In this document: in pieces, positions 12,331-24,311 of the stretch
Numbering within the stretch: the first letter of the stretch is position 1
How the letters are laid out: each line of letters opens with the position of its first letter
Assembly: GCA_008973525.1 (NCBI GenBank)
Contig: WACJ01000339.1
Span: forward strand, 124,001-188,000
Direction of reading: 5' to 3'
DNA length: 64,000 nucleotides
From: Stenopsyche tienmushanensis
Lineage: Eukaryota > Arthropoda > Insecta > Trichoptera > Stenopsychidae
Notes under the pieces: generated by a model
Database searches by the model: none
What the model was told of the DNA's origin: nothing
Seen by the model: only the letters and a program-made list of their open reading frames with translations
Translations under genes and position numbers: made by a program

Positions 12331-12960
12331 TCATTCGTTCGATATTGAAGGTAGCATTACCATTGAGTTTTATTTTGAACGCTCACCCAACGGGTATCCT
12401 GAATGAACGTATTGACGAACGAGTGTGGGAGGTTTGTAAAGACTGAGTAGTTTTCATAGGGAGATGGTGGAAAATCACTCTAGACGACCTTTTTGACTCT
12501 ACTAGAAAGGGCTTTCTGGAGTGCAAGGAGTCCAGTTCTTCCTTTTTTCGCTACGGCGTTGCCGGGGTAGGGTAAAATAAAAACATCATTATGAAATGAT
12601 TAGCCCTTATGCAATTAACTAGAACGGAGGACACCTTGATCATTTTTAAAAATTGTCTCTGTGTCACTAAAATTGTTTTGCAATCTCCTGCTCCACAAAA
12701 ATAATAGTGATCCTCGGGTTAAAGCATCTATTATTGATATCGGGGGTGAAGATCTTTCACGGTGCATTGAATTGCTACAATTAAACATTGTTCGTATATC
12801 TACCGTGACTTCAAAGCTCGCCCATTTAGCGTTCAGATTTGCATTTCATAACGACAAAATGTTGATATTGAAGTGTTTAATTATGATGAATAGCTTTGGT
12901 ATATGGAAGGGTAGTTTAAATTGTCAAAAAAAAAGCGAAGCAATTTGAATCCCTTCTGCG

Positions 12961-13260
12961 CACTATACTGTTAATGTCGAAGCGTTGGTACTTCAACGGG
13001 CCGTAAATAAAAAAACAGCATAAGAGTGGTTGGATGGAAATATACCTGCACGTGTAAAGGCATGGGAGTGGTCTTCATGCAACCCAGATTTAAATATTCT
13101 ATACTTCAAACTGTAATGCTGGAGAAGATGGTGAGAGAGGCGACGACTGACTAATTTCGAGATTTACAAAGTCATATTTGACGACGGAAGCATATTTTTT
13201 AAGAGAGGTTTGCAATCAATGTCAAGTGGCCAGTCGCATTAAAGGGTTGCTTTCGAGCAA
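12961..13260 (+). pseudogene. Tc1-type transposase C-terminal relic
   Basis: Plus-strand translation with frame changes gives pieces such as VNKKTA, EWLDGNIPARVKAWEWSS and NPDLNILY. These align with the Tc1 family block in which WPxxSPDLNPIE carries the last acidic catalytic residue after a LEWP-like lead. Downstream TNFEIYK and GLQSMS match the usual C-terminal helix region ending in an RRLQAVI-like motif. Stops and frameshifts break it, and the N-terminal DNA-binding part is missing. The DD34E class is inferred from the motif spacing in known families, not measured here. Confidence 0.6.
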
Positions 13261-14511
13261 GAGCAGAGCCATTGTGGTAAAAAGCATACAAGGGTTGATC
13301 CAAAAGATACGTGAACCCTGAAAGAATTGATTGTTGTATTTGTATTGTGATTGGACAATGTGTGTGCTTCATGACCCAGTCCTGTGCCATGGTACACTTT
13401 TACGTGCCATCATGGGAGAAGAATAGATAGGGATGTAAAGCAGTCAAATGACATTTTTCAAAGCCGATTGTCTTTTTTGTTTGTCTAAAAGCAACCACAA
13501 TAAAAATTCCGCTTCCATTGAAAAAGGCTTCTAATTAATTCAATATGGACCATGCGCGCACTCTTCTGAAAGCTCTCAATACGTTTATTGTCGTCGTGTG
13601 TAAAAAATACTTTTGTTTCGAAAAAATGGCATAATCACAAAGAACACATAAGCTACATATGAAATCGTTGCATCCGTTGTAAGAGTATATTAAAATAATA
13701 GGAGGTTGCATAATAAACTCCTCCATCCCCCGTTCCACTTGGCTTTTTCGCCATTCCTGTGCGATCGATGTTCAGCGGTGGCGAATACCTCCCCCTCGGT
13801 TGGTGTATGTATTTTTTTATTGTTGTATAAAAAATGACTGAGAAAAAAATATTACACACGAAAAAGAGGGAAAAAATAACAACACAATTCCGTTCGCATG
13901 AATGATTAAACGTCCTGACTTTTTTAACAAATGTATAAATGAACCGTATAACGTCTGCGATACATTTTTAAGCGCGCAGATATGTGTATCTGGCGATGCA
14001 CAAAGTGCTGCTCGGCAGCTCTTTTTTCTTTTTTTATATTGTTTTGTACTGCAGTTAATATTACATCACGGATGAGATTGAAGCAGCGGACTACAATGGG
14101 TCAAAAAAATCCGGACAACCAATTACACGCGGATATATTGAGTTATCTCTCTGCAAAATAAGCAGAAACTCAAAAAACTGGCCAAATTTATGATTAATAC
14201 AGATGGCGCAAAATCCATTCTACATATGAAATACTGGCGATAAAAAAATGTCGCTACAACAAATACGAGGCAATATTTTTTCAATAAAAATATCAAACAA
14301 TACATTTAGAACGGTTTTAATTGAGTTAAATTCCATTGAATGCAAAATTCACGTCTCTCAAATGCGAAGTTAGGATTTATCCCACAAAATAAAATCAGGA
14401 CTGCAACAAATTAGCAATATCAATCAATGAGTTCTTGCAACCCCCAAATTAATAACGGCGATAAAATTGATACCAGCGTTGTGTTATTATGTTTTGGCCA
14501 TAATATTAAAC
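13261..14511. other. No gene recognised
   Basis: AT-rich, with short minus-strand frames only. I see nothing repeated elsewhere in the window. Confidence 0.3.
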
Positions 14512-14969
14512 CGTAAAATTCCTTTCTGCTGGGACACGGACCAAAACTGGCAAAATTCCCGATTTGCCGACAAATTATTTATTTTCGTCACTGCAGATGA
14601 ATACATATATACTGCAATACTTTGATGTGATTCGTAATTAAATTACGGAGGAATACAAAAATTATGAATCCCGTATCTATTATATTTCATATCGATATTC
14701 CCATTATTAGAGTCGAGGTGTAGTAAATACATCACCGGTAGGGAAAGGTTAATGTAACAATTTGAAAAACATATATGTACAGATTAGACAGTTTTTGCCC
14801 TTATGTGTCGCCTAAGCTCGCCAATTAGTTACGCCACTGTTTCCAAGCGTCCGAATTTCGGTGAGAATGTCTCGATTTAGTAGTAAAATTTTTAATTCCG
14901 AATTTTTCGGGATTACGTTTAATAATCCCGGAATTCATAAGTACCTAAAACCTTGGATTGGATTCCCTA
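14512..14969 (-). mobile_element. hAT-A, copy 4 (minus, truncated)
   Basis: The complement of the element's 5' half, ending at 14969 with TTGGATTGGATTCCCTA. The other side stops abruptly near 14512, in the block that precedes the transposase remnant in full copies, so the whole 3' half is missing. The central GGTGATGTATTTACTACAC block is well conserved in reverse. Confidence 0.8.
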
Positions 14970-15442
14970 GTCATCTTGTCCAATAAAAATGTACGTTTTC
15001 AATGAGCTTTGCCTGAATTATTGCTTTATATTTCGCAGTTTTTTTTTTTTATTTAAATATAAAACGGAAGCTCTATGCGCATAAGCACATTGCACGATGA
15101 GTGTCTTGCTCTTGCATCGCCTATGTCGGGTGGTAGAAATTACACTTGTACATTTAGCACCTCTTTCCACCCACGGGAAATAATGCAGCTAGTAGGGCTG
15201 GCTAAGTAAAGGCTTCAGAACGCCACTGTCTGAAGCACGTTCACCCTTTAGGCACTTATGAACAACCTTAAGGTGTGTTTGATCGACAAAAAACTATATT
15301 TAAATGAATAAGACCTAGTCGTAAGACCGAGCGGAGTAAATATTTTTTTTAGTAATGTTTAGCAATCTTTACAGTGCTAAATAAATTATTTCAAACTAAA
15401 AAAATATAACAATATGGTTTAGATTCGAAGACGATGATAACG

Positions 15443-15945
15443 ATGTCCGCATCCGACATTGTACGTTGCTTTATTTAAATTTGGGATAGAATGCCACAAA
15501 AGTCAATAAAAATACATAGATATCTTATGGTGAAGTAGTAACAGTCCACAGATGCCAATATTGGTTCCAGAAATTTAAATCGGGTAATAGACGCTTAAGG
15601 GATGACATTTGAGTCAGATCCACGGTAAATAATCGATGAGTTATCGCATGGACCGTATTTAATCGGTAAAACGAATAGGATGGGTGTTATGGGGTAGGAT
15701 GGTACCGCACGCCTTCGTCGAATACAACAAAATCGAGCGAATTAACACGTGCATGCCCAGATGTGCAGGGAATAATTTATTATGAATTAATTGTCGACAA
15801 TTAGAAATTTTGTATCAAATAAATCTAATTCACTGGATCTCACCCCGGCGGATTTCCACCTTTTCAGGTCTATGGAACATAGCCTGAACGAAAAACTATT
15901 GAAAAATGTAAATAAAGTGGAAATGCATTTAACCCTAGATTACTT
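15443..15945 (+). pseudogene. mariner transposase relic
   Basis: One frame reads YLNLG, NATKVNKNT, SYGEVVTVHRCQYWFQKFKS, then GNRRLRDD. This is the N-terminal helix-turn-helix pattern of mariner transposases (YGEgavtvrtcqrWFqkFrsG). After a large deletion, 15833-15910 reads SLDLTPADFHLFRSMEHSLN, the family's SPDLaPsDYHLFRSMqhsL block containing the third catalytic Asp. At least four in-frame stops are present. The 50-bp repeat at 15667 lies between the two parts. No terminal repeats were identified. Confidence 0.8.
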
Positions 15946-16155
15946 ATATTATCAAGTTACACTGTCAATACATATTACATGACGACGATTGATGATTTGA
16001 CGACGTGACGATTGAACGTCAATGCAATGAGTATGCCTGGGTCACTAATTTGGGGATGTGGAAGATTCGGGATCATGCATAGATGTCGAATGCGTTTCGA
16101 GCCTGTAGTCTGTGATACTAATGATTAGTGATCTTGGGTTGAATATCGTTATTCG

Positions 16156-16422
16156 TTGTTGCTTCTAAGCCGAAAAGCTTTTACAAAAATTGAATCAAAG
16201 ATTTGTCAAAGTGATGGGAAGATGTGTGATGAATTTAAACAAAAATATGCATTAAAACTACATACTATATTAAAAAAAAATTGCGTCATATTATATCAAA
16301 AGTTAATTCACAATAAGGGTCAAAGAACAAAGTGGTTGTGGGTAGACGTTGATCTGGAAGGTAGTCAAGGATTGATTTCCTTTCATGGGGGAGAAACGAT
16401 GACAAGTTATCGAGGCGTCTAA
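16156..16422 (+). CDS. Unidentified 88-aa open frame
   Basis: An ATG-started frame of 88 codons, Lys-rich, ending GGETMTSYRGV. I recognise no domain. It lies between a mariner relic and a higher-GC island and has no visible promoter or splice support. It may well be a chance frame. Confidence 0.15.
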   Translation: MLLLSRKAFTKIESKICQSDGKMCDEFKQKYALKLHTILKKNCVILYQKLIHNKGQRTKWLWVDVDLEGSQGLISFHGGETMTSYRGV

Positions 16423-16439
16423 AAGGGTAGACCCTAGGT

Positions 16440-16870
16440 TGGGTCTGGTTAGGTTAGGTCAAGGCGGCCGCCGTAGGACGGTCCCCGGCGACTCGGGGGG
16501 AGGGTTTGGCGACGCTCCCCCAACCCCCACATACCAAGGAGACTCTCCCTTTCGGATCCGCACGAAAATATCCGACGCAGACAAAAACAGATGATAAAAG
16601 CTCGCATTGTGAGAACATGACCATTACAACAGCACCATACGGCCCACCACCTTTTATGGTGGAACCTTTTCGCCTCGCTCCCAAAGAACTTAAACACATT
16701 ACACTGTTTAACCCGGCAAATAATAATCATATCCCGACCGCACTGCACCTTTTATTTATCACGCCTATTTATAAATACAAAAACATCATAATTAAATGCT
16801 GGAAAATTTATTTTGGCCCATAGCAGATTTATTGCAAGCGTGGGCTTGATTTATGCCGAAATCTTCGACA
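16440..16870. other. Higher-GC island, overlapping ORFs
   Basis: A GC-rich patch in AT-rich surroundings. Three frames are open at once: plus 16506-16823 (105 aa), minus 16449-16748 (99 aa) and minus 16454-16699 (81 aa). Such stacking usually reflects low stop density rather than coding. The patch begins with GGTTAGGTTAGG, only two telomere-like units. It is non-repetitive within the window and could be a conserved regulatory block. Confidence 0.3.
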
Positions 16871-17520
16871 AAACATACAAACGAAACGCTGCTATTATTG
16901 AACGAATGCTGATATAAAATCGAATAATCATTCACAATTATAAATTTGAATGCATTTTGCGTGCATTGCAACGCGTAAACGGTTTCTGTATTTGATAATA
17001 TTATATTAAATTAAGAATGCTTCTCGATCGAATGCATTTTTATGCGATGTGTGGTAATTTTTCGCATTTTAGATCGGCCGTTTTATGGCATTACAAATGC
17101 AACTACTTCACATTAAATATTCAATATATCAACGATTTATCGTGTCATGAAACGAGGGTCTTTTTGAATTAATGTGGTCATTTAATCATCGACAATAGCA
17201 ATAGGCACGATATCTCCACATCGTTTAGATTTTTTTGAATTGAATTTCAACAAACTGCTCGTTTATGGGAAACGCTGATGGGAATCGCTTTTAAAATTTC
17301 ATATGAATATGGGGTGTTGATCATAATCGACATCGGCCGTTCATTGTATGTGCCTTCATAGTTTTGATTCATCTTTCATCCATTCCATATTAAATTAAGA
17401 TGATTCGTTTGTATTCTAATGCGAAATTGATGCACTCATGGGAAAGAGTCACATCCATATTGTCAGAATTATAAAGATGTCCGCAGTGTACACTCGGGCT
17501 TCTTATAACACGGTTATATG

Positions 17521-18437
17521 TAGGGAATCCAATCCCGGGATCCCGGATCCCGGGATCCCGGACAGTTTTAGGTACTTAAGAATCCCGGGATTAGAAAACG
17601 TAATCCCGAAAATCCCGGGATTGAAAATTTTATCTAACAGAAATCGTACACCTCACCAACACGATGAAGACTACTAAATCGAAACATTCCCGACGAAATC
17701 TAGACGCTTGGAAACAGTGGCGTAATTACTAATTGGCGAACTTAGGCGACGCATAGGAGCAGTGACTGTCTAATCTATGTATACATATATAGCGTACATG
17801 TATGTTTTTAAAATTGTTATAGTAACATTTCCCTACCGGTGATGTATTTACTACACATCGACTCTAATAATGGGAATATCCATATGAAACATAATAGATA
17901 CGGGGCTCAGAATTTTTGTATTCCTCCGTAATATAACTACGAGTCACATCAAAGTATTATAGTATATAAGTATTCATCTGCAGCGTCGGAAATAAATAAT
18001 TTGTCGGGAAATCGGGAATTTTGCGAGTTTTAGTCCGGGTCTCAGCAGATAGCAATTTTATCAGTCACGTAGATGGTGTTATACGAAAATGGGGGCTAAC
18101 GCGATCATCAACTCGAACTAGCATTTAAATATCTGATGATGATACCTCCAACGAGTGTGGAGGCTGGACGTGCATTTTCAGCAGCATTCCAAAATCAAAT
18201 CCAAACTAAATGACGAAATAGTTGATGTTTAATGTTACTTCGTGCATATTTTCAAAATAATATTCGAATTTTTCTGTTTTTGTATTGTATTTTTATAAAT
18301 AAAATTCTTCCCCCTTAAATTATTTTTTATATTGAATAAATAGGATCAATGTAATTTCTTAAACCCCAGTTCCGGGATCGTCTAATGCCATTCCGAAATC
18401 CCGGGATCGAAAATTTGGCTCAGGATTGGATTCCTTA
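17521..18437 (+). mobile_element. hAT-A, copy 5 (917 bp)
   Basis: Starts TAGGGAATCCAATCCCGGG at 17521 and ends GGATTGGATTCCTTA at 18437. The flanks GTTATATG and ATTATAAG match at 6 of 8. The CCCGGGATCC subterminal block is duplicated at the left end. The dimerisation-domain remnant at 18070-18240 is frameshifted but keeps the CCAACGAGTGTGGAGGCTG region that encodes PTSVEA in better copies. Confidence 0.85.
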
Positions 18438-18471
18438 ATTATAAGGTTACAAAATCTGTTGTGATTTTTTC

Positions 18472-18943
18472 TTGAATTTCAAACTTCTTTCCATTGCTTT
18501 TTTCAGGAATTTAAAGTGGATTATTTTAATTCTTCAACGAACGCAGAAACAAGTTTTGCAGATGCAACGTTTTAGTAGAAAATACTACAATTTCAACCAT
18601 GAACGAACGAGAAATCCGTTGTTTTCAAGCAAAAATTTGTTCAGCGATGAAGCTCATTTCAAAATGAATGAATTCGTCAAAAAGCCGTATCTGGGGCAAT
18701 GAAAATCCTCCCGTTGTTCAGGAAAGATGTCTCCATCCAAAAAAAGTTATCATTGGGCTTACGTTTCTAGAGTACTTTTTAAGACCACAATTGAATCATA
18801 TTGATGTGTCTGATGTCTATTTCAAGCAAAACAGCGCTACATGTCACACAACTCGAACGAAACATTACATAAAAACAACATCTAACGGTCACATTTGGAT
18901 GACCTATATATTCACCATCCAGGGGTCTAATGTACTTTGATAA
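18472..18943 (+). pseudogene. Tc1/mariner-superfamily transposase relic
   Basis: Two overlapping frames joined by a frameshift near 18670. The first ends LFSDEAHFKMNEFVKK and the second reads RIWGNENPPVVQERCLHPKK, then LRPQLNHIDVSD, FKQNSATCHTTR. These match an insect transposase group with IFSDEAHFxLNGxVNKQNCRIWxxENP, then LHPxKVTVW, then FQQDGATCHTA, where the first and second catalytic Asp lie in SDEAHF and QQDGATCH. Here the second Asp position reads KQNSATCH, so catalysis is lost. The third acidic region was not found. A second copy lies at 19945. Confidence 0.75.
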
Positions 18944-20082
18944 GGATAGAACCTATTGAAGAACGATTTCGCGGCTATCTTGATAGGGAGCGTGGGCGTT
19001 TTTATATATTATAATATGAAACGCGATTTGATTATTATGGTTCAATCTTCTGGTTCAATTACCGTAATTCGTGACTTGTCAACCGCAGGTACTTGATAAA
19101 TCTATATAAAAGTAAACTGAATAGGTCTTGTAATAAGCATAATATTTTACATGAAGGATGGATCCAAAAGTTCGCGTTTACGTGGCTAAAAACCCTCCAT
19201 GCAAAAGGATCTCATTGAGAAAATTTTACGCAAAATATAAAAACCACGAAAGCCTACTCATATAGAAGTTCGTGGGTATAGGGAGTTTTATTTATATCGC
19301 ACCTGTTTACAAATACACAACGACGCAGAGACGTATGCAAACGAGGAAAGGCTGTTAGCGCAATTATTGATCCATGTGTCATGTTACTAAGATTAATTAT
19401 GAAGTCCACATTTCACCCGGGAGATGACAAGATTAACTCCTTTCTTTACAAATAAACGCTAAATTTATTTCAGAAGACGACAAACACGCGACAATAGTCG
19501 TCCTGGCAACACGCACTTCGAAGCAACACTTGCTCAGGTATTTCCGTTGACTGCTTTGACCTACCTATCAAGAGCAAACAACCCAAATTAGAAGGGGGCG
19601 CCGCCCCATCAGGCCCCGTTTATGTGGGGTGACGGTTTACACGGAAGACCGACATCTATTTTCAGCTGAAATTCGTCTCGACTATTTTACGCAAATACAC
19701 GACTCGCTTAGGGAAACATTATTAAACGCTCAGCCATCCGGGAGCCAATTCTTACACTAAAAAATAGTACGACATTTATGTATGACAAGGTTATGTGATT
19801 CCGCGAAAACATCGTGTAATGTAAATCTGCGTTATATGAAATCCGTACTAAATAATGGCGAACATTCCAAAGAATGTACATTAAGGGTCATCCAAATGCG
19901 ACGCCTTTCGTTTTAGTATAAGATTATCGAACAACGAACTAGAGATCCATTGTGTGCAAAATTTCATTTAATGATGAAGCTCATTTCATAATGAATGGAT
20001 TTGTTAATGAGCAAAATTGCCATATCTAAAATTCTAGTGTCATTCAGGAAAGATGGCTCCATCAAAAAAAAGTTATATTTCT

Positions 20083-21063
20083 TTAATTATTTGCACTCCG
20101 TTGTCCCCTCTTAGGGGACATCGTAATTTTAGCATATCACTCGGATGTCCCCTTTCGTGGGACATTAAAGTTTATTAGTGATTACGGAAAATCGACTTAT
20201 TTCAGCACAACTTTTTGAGAAATGCATCTATAACTAAGATATATAAAAAAAAATCTCAGCGGGTTTTACGTCAGAAGAGAACGCGAAAAGTGCGCGTGGA
20301 AAGACAAGAAAATCTTTACACATTTTTTAGGGTTCTGGAAATGTGTATTATCAATACATTCGTCAAACTACTTATCATTTTCATTTGTACGGGGTTGGAT
20401 TAAAAACTACGTCCATAATGCGTGTTTATATTGTTTCTGCATCCGTTAAAGGACTAAAACAATTAACTTTAAATTCTTGTTGGAAAAAAACTGTGACCAG
20501 AATTAATCTCTGGAGAAAATGTTTTATCATCAAAAGACAATAAACATTTGTCGTGATATTGATGGAGAAGGTTTTGATGACATGAATATTCATGACATCC
20601 AAGAAATATTGGAGGATCGTGCGTTGAACGAAGAAATATTCAACGAATCTATCACAAATAATGACTCAGAAAGCAGATGAAGCGAAGTAGCTACATGTTT
20701 AACATTAAAAACAATTTATGAAGGCATAGAATTGGCTATTAAATTATATATTTTTTTAATAGAGAATGATCCTATAATAGAAAGAATTCTAAAATTCAAG
20801 AGAGAATTACAACCGATTTTGGAACCTTACAATGCATAAAGATTTATACGCTAGAAAAGAATAATCAGAAATACTCCAGAGTTCTCTGATGAAAATTAAA
20901 AAATAAAGTACATACTTATATAAACTATCTTCGATATTTTTTTGGAGCGCAAACCCTAATTTTGTATGACCTTCGAACCTTGTATAACACGAACTTTTAT
21001 TACATGACGTTTTTGCGTACCGTGAATGCTGAGCGATACCAGTCAATGTTGAGTGCCTTTTAA
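20083..21063 (+). mobile_element. TTAA-flanked insertion, piggyBac-like
   Basis: It is bounded by TTAA at 20083-20086 and 21060-21063 and sits inside the Tc1-like relic. The ends share a loose inverted GCACTC motif after TTAA. Two hairpins sit near the left end: TGTCCCCTCTTAGGGGACA (20102-20120) and TGTCCCCTTTCGTGGGACA (20146-20164). It encodes the short acidic frame at 20520. TTAA target use and an acidic N-terminal protein both fit piggyBac elements, but no catalytic domain is present. Confidence 0.6.
20520..20681 (+). CDS. 53-aa acidic frame in TTAA element
   Basis: Begins MFYHQKTINICRDIDGEGFD and continues through an acidic stretch with EILEDRALNEEIF to NNDSES before a stop. It lies inside the TTAA-bounded insertion. 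Acidic, Asp/Ser-rich N-termini are typical of piggyBac transposases, so it may be a start fragment whose catalytic part has been deleted. The frame after the stop stays partly open (20682-20836). I cannot identify a domain and do not assert function. Confidence 0.3.
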
Positions 21064-21095
21064 GCTCACAATTGAATCATATGCGTCTGGTTTTT

Positions 21096-22520
21096 CCATC
21101 AGAAAAAAATTAAATGCATTAAAAAGAAAATACTAGCCTTTGGGATTTGAGTTTTCATTCGGGTATCCTCATCGCTATTTGAAATATTGGGATATCTTTC
21201 AAATACAGCATCCAGGTATTATAAAACAATCCTTTGTGAATGGAATTACACTGATTTTGTTTGTGGGCGAATTTTATCGTGCAAACCTTTGTACATTTCT
21301 TGATAAAAGGGACTATTCCAAATTCCGTTTGAATTTTAAATACCATTCTATCAAATCGCTTTAAAATAATTGGTAGTATATATTTAGGGATGCAATTATA
21401 AATCCCGTCTGAAACTTATGAAATCATCACTTGAAACGATAACGTACAAGCAATACACTTGTACTACTCCTTTTAGTGACATTTCTTCAAAGAAATTGAA
21501 ACATTTTCGTTTGTGCGATAGACTGAGATCCATTAAAATCAGACTACCAAAACATTCATCTGTTAGTATTTCGTCACTAAGCATTGGGATTTAAAAGACT
21601 CGCATATGAGTCGCCCGTCGCGAAAGAGTTAATATGCAGCATCCCTTAGATTGTGGATAAGCAAATTTTGTATTGTCTAAAACGCGATACCAAATGTTGA
21701 AAGACATTAACCCACTTTGCTCCCACACTTAAACAAGAACCAGAACAAGCTATTTGTTCATTAAATGTAGAATAAATTAAACATAAGTTCATTCTATTCA
21801 AGACAAAAATAAGGATTTAATGATATCGATCTCAATAAATCTGGAAATATTTAAATAAAATTTAAATGATGATATTAATAAATAAGATCGCTAATAACTA
21901 TAATAATATCTAGTCACATCGGGCTTAAATCCAAGCTGTGTAAAAAATCATGATAATAAATTTGTAAAATTAAAAGCATTAACATATCTGATTTATCATC
22001 TTGAACCAGGTTTGCCTTGATTTCCAGTTATTGAACATATAAATTAATCTAGACCACTTTTAGTATCTCGTTCCGTTCGTTATTATAACATTTAAATCAT
22101 TTCGCTGATGGATTTCGTCCTATCTAAAAACGCATTTGTTGATATTCAAATATGGAAATCATCAAGAATGTTTGCAGCGAAGGCTGCAATATTGTTGTCA
22201 CACCTTACTTAGGAAATGTTTTCAACGAGCAAACATATGCTGATTTATGAATTACATTAATTCCTCGAGTCATTCGTATTTATATGTGGGACTGCTTTAA
22301 CACATTACGTACGGGAAGCGCATATTTATGAGTTAGCCTCAAGAGAATTGATTGAAACTGTCTTTTCAAAATCGAGCACATTTGCAGAGTGACCAAAAAC
22401 TGCGTTTAATTTTCAGTATGATACTTTTATTTGCGTGTTAAAACTTCACGATTTAATGTGAATCAACAATTTGAATTTATAAATTATAAAATATTTCGAG
22501 AATGACGTCCTGAAAAATAT
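21096..22520. other. No gene recognised
   Basis: AT-rich, with opposed 74- and 63-aa frames at 21140-21364 that look like chance. No repeat was found. Confidence 0.3.
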
Positions 22521-22522
22521 CC

Positions 22523-22867
22523 TTGATCATTCATTATGAAGCAGAAGTATGCAAAAAAGGATGCAGATCATTGAAATGCCTCAATAAAAAGTTGTATTCC
22601 TTATTTAAACCAAAAAAATTGTCAGAAAAGCAAAAAACTCTTCTATTAACTAATATTCTTTCTTTCCTTTCTTTAATAGATTTCTTTCCGGTCCTCCTTA
22701 AACAAAAATCACGTTTTTCTGATGACCGTTATAAATATAAGTTCCTCGCTGTTAATGTGTTAGTGCTTTTCCTCGTGCTTTACTGTTTGATACTTGAAAA
22801 TTCCAAGGGTAGTTTTACTTATCTTCTTCGACGAAGATACATGATGTTCCATAAAAAAATATATTGA
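22523..22867 (+). CDS. Unidentified 114-aa open frame
   Basis: The frame begins MIIHYEAEVCKKGCRSLKCL, is Lys/Leu-rich, and has a hydrophobic stretch at about residues 76-92 (FLAVNVLVLFLVLYCLIL), which could be one membrane segment. No homology was recognised. A 22-bp piece (22679-22700) is identical to sequence after a mariner relic at 56813-56834, so part of the frame may be transposon-derived. Leu-rich frames arise easily in T-rich DNA. Confidence 0.2.
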   Translation: MIIHYEAEVCKKGCRSLKCLNKKLYSLFKPKKLSEKQKTLLLTNILSFLSLIDFFPVLLKQKSRFSDDRYKYKFLAVNVLVLFLVLYCLILENSKGSFTYLLRRRYMMFHKKIY

Positions 22868-24311
22868 CGTAGAATATTTGAGCTTTTTGTCGATATTTGC
22901 ATTCGATTTATTTATTGGTGTTAATACCATATATACGATACGCAGGCAATGGGCGAATATATTATTTATTGCCCGCGCTCGAATGCACAGGGTTATAATC
23001 TTAGTTGGTAGGATTTCATATTGTGAATAAAATATTACAAATTCAATTACGAGAATCATAGTAATGGCATTTAATTAATAAATAATTTGGTTGATAAAGG
23101 CCATCATATTCAATATTGATATCCATAGGCGAATGCAATGGAAGAGAGAAGAAAGCATGCGTACTTGTGGAATTGTGTCTCAAAATGAAATGCTACAATC
23201 GTCAAGATGTTATGAGTATGGATAAATAGATCATAGGATATAATTAATAATTATTTCGATCAAAATATTGGATCTTGATGCGACCCTTATGATGGCATAA
23301 ACGTGCTAGCGCATTCGTAGCTTTTATCATTAACCCTTCCAATTAGTTTGTTTGTATAGAAAGGGCACACTGATGCCAATCCCCATCATGTACGATCTTA
23401 AATCTACGAATTGTGTATTCATATTAGCTACGTGGAAATGGCGAGAACATAATGAAATAAGATCATGTGGTTGATTGTTAACAAATTGCGCGATTGCTTG
23501 AATAAAAAAAACATATCCTATTTGTCAATGGCAGTTTTCACTAGACATCGCATGGACAAGTCATAGTAGTCATTGCACTTTAATTGGGGGTGGCCGCCAC
23601 ACGTATTGTTGGAGGGTGAATACAATGCAGTTATCCCTCGATCGTCATACATTGTCTAATAAAATAAATTCACGGTCAGGTAATTATTAGCTAATTTTTG
23701 CGAATTGTATATCAACCTGTGCATTCTGTTACAAAGAACGAGCCGCGCCGAGATGAATGAGAGAGCCAAGTGTATCAAACGAAGTTTCTAATTTTTTTCC
23801 TATATAAAAACGCGTCGATATAGCTTAATTAACAAAGAGCAGTAGGGAGGAACGTAGTCAGGAAAGACACATAAAATGCGCTTGTTTTGAGCTGGAAAAT
23901 CTATTGAATGAATAGATCACTGCGGCTTCTATGATCTGGGGATCCGCGGATGCAAGAAGGGTGAATGAAGATCGAGTATTTGAGATTGGTACTTGTGCTG
24001 AATGCTGAATGTTAGGCATGCACAGCTCGGTAGAGTCGAGGGTCCTCCATGTCAATTACAATAAAAAAGCACGTTAAAAGAAGAAACTAACTATGGCGGA
24101 GCCCTTGATAATAACAGCGCAAACACCTCCGCCGTCAAGCGTCAAAATCGGGAACGTCATTCTATTCCAGACGTATTAAGCCTGGATCAACATAAGGGTG
24201 TGGAAATATTATAAAAGACAAGACGATACCACATTATTTAATCATATATTGAATTCATCCCGCAATAGCCTAAAGTCTAAGATATCATCTGAGACAATAT
24301 GCACAATATTA
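22868..24311. other. No gene recognised
   Basis: Mostly AT-rich. A somewhat richer patch at 23580-24180 contains a 65-aa minus frame of no recognisable kind. Confidence 0.3.

Larger units (their letters stand above)
19945..21095 (+). pseudogene. Tc1-superfamily relic, split by insertion
   Basis: The left part (19945-20082) reads FNDEAHFIMNGFVNEQNCHI, then VIQERWLHQKK, paralogous to 18650-18760. At TTAA 20083 the similarity stops. It resumes at 21060 with TTAAGCTCACAATTGAATCAT, which matches 18780-18800 (TTAAGACCACAATTGAATCAT). About 20 bp between the two points are missing relative to the first copy. The intervening 981 bp is therefore an insertion with TTAA at both borders. Confidence 0.7.

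Noticed and set aside
16448..16462. GGTTAGGTTAGG, like the insect telomere repeat TTAGG
   Set aside because: Only about two units, which occurs by chance. There is no array.
17438..17677. Repetitive frame (NPGIPDPGIPDS-like) as a protein
   Set aside because: It is translation of the hAT-A subterminal palindromes, non-coding repeat sequence.
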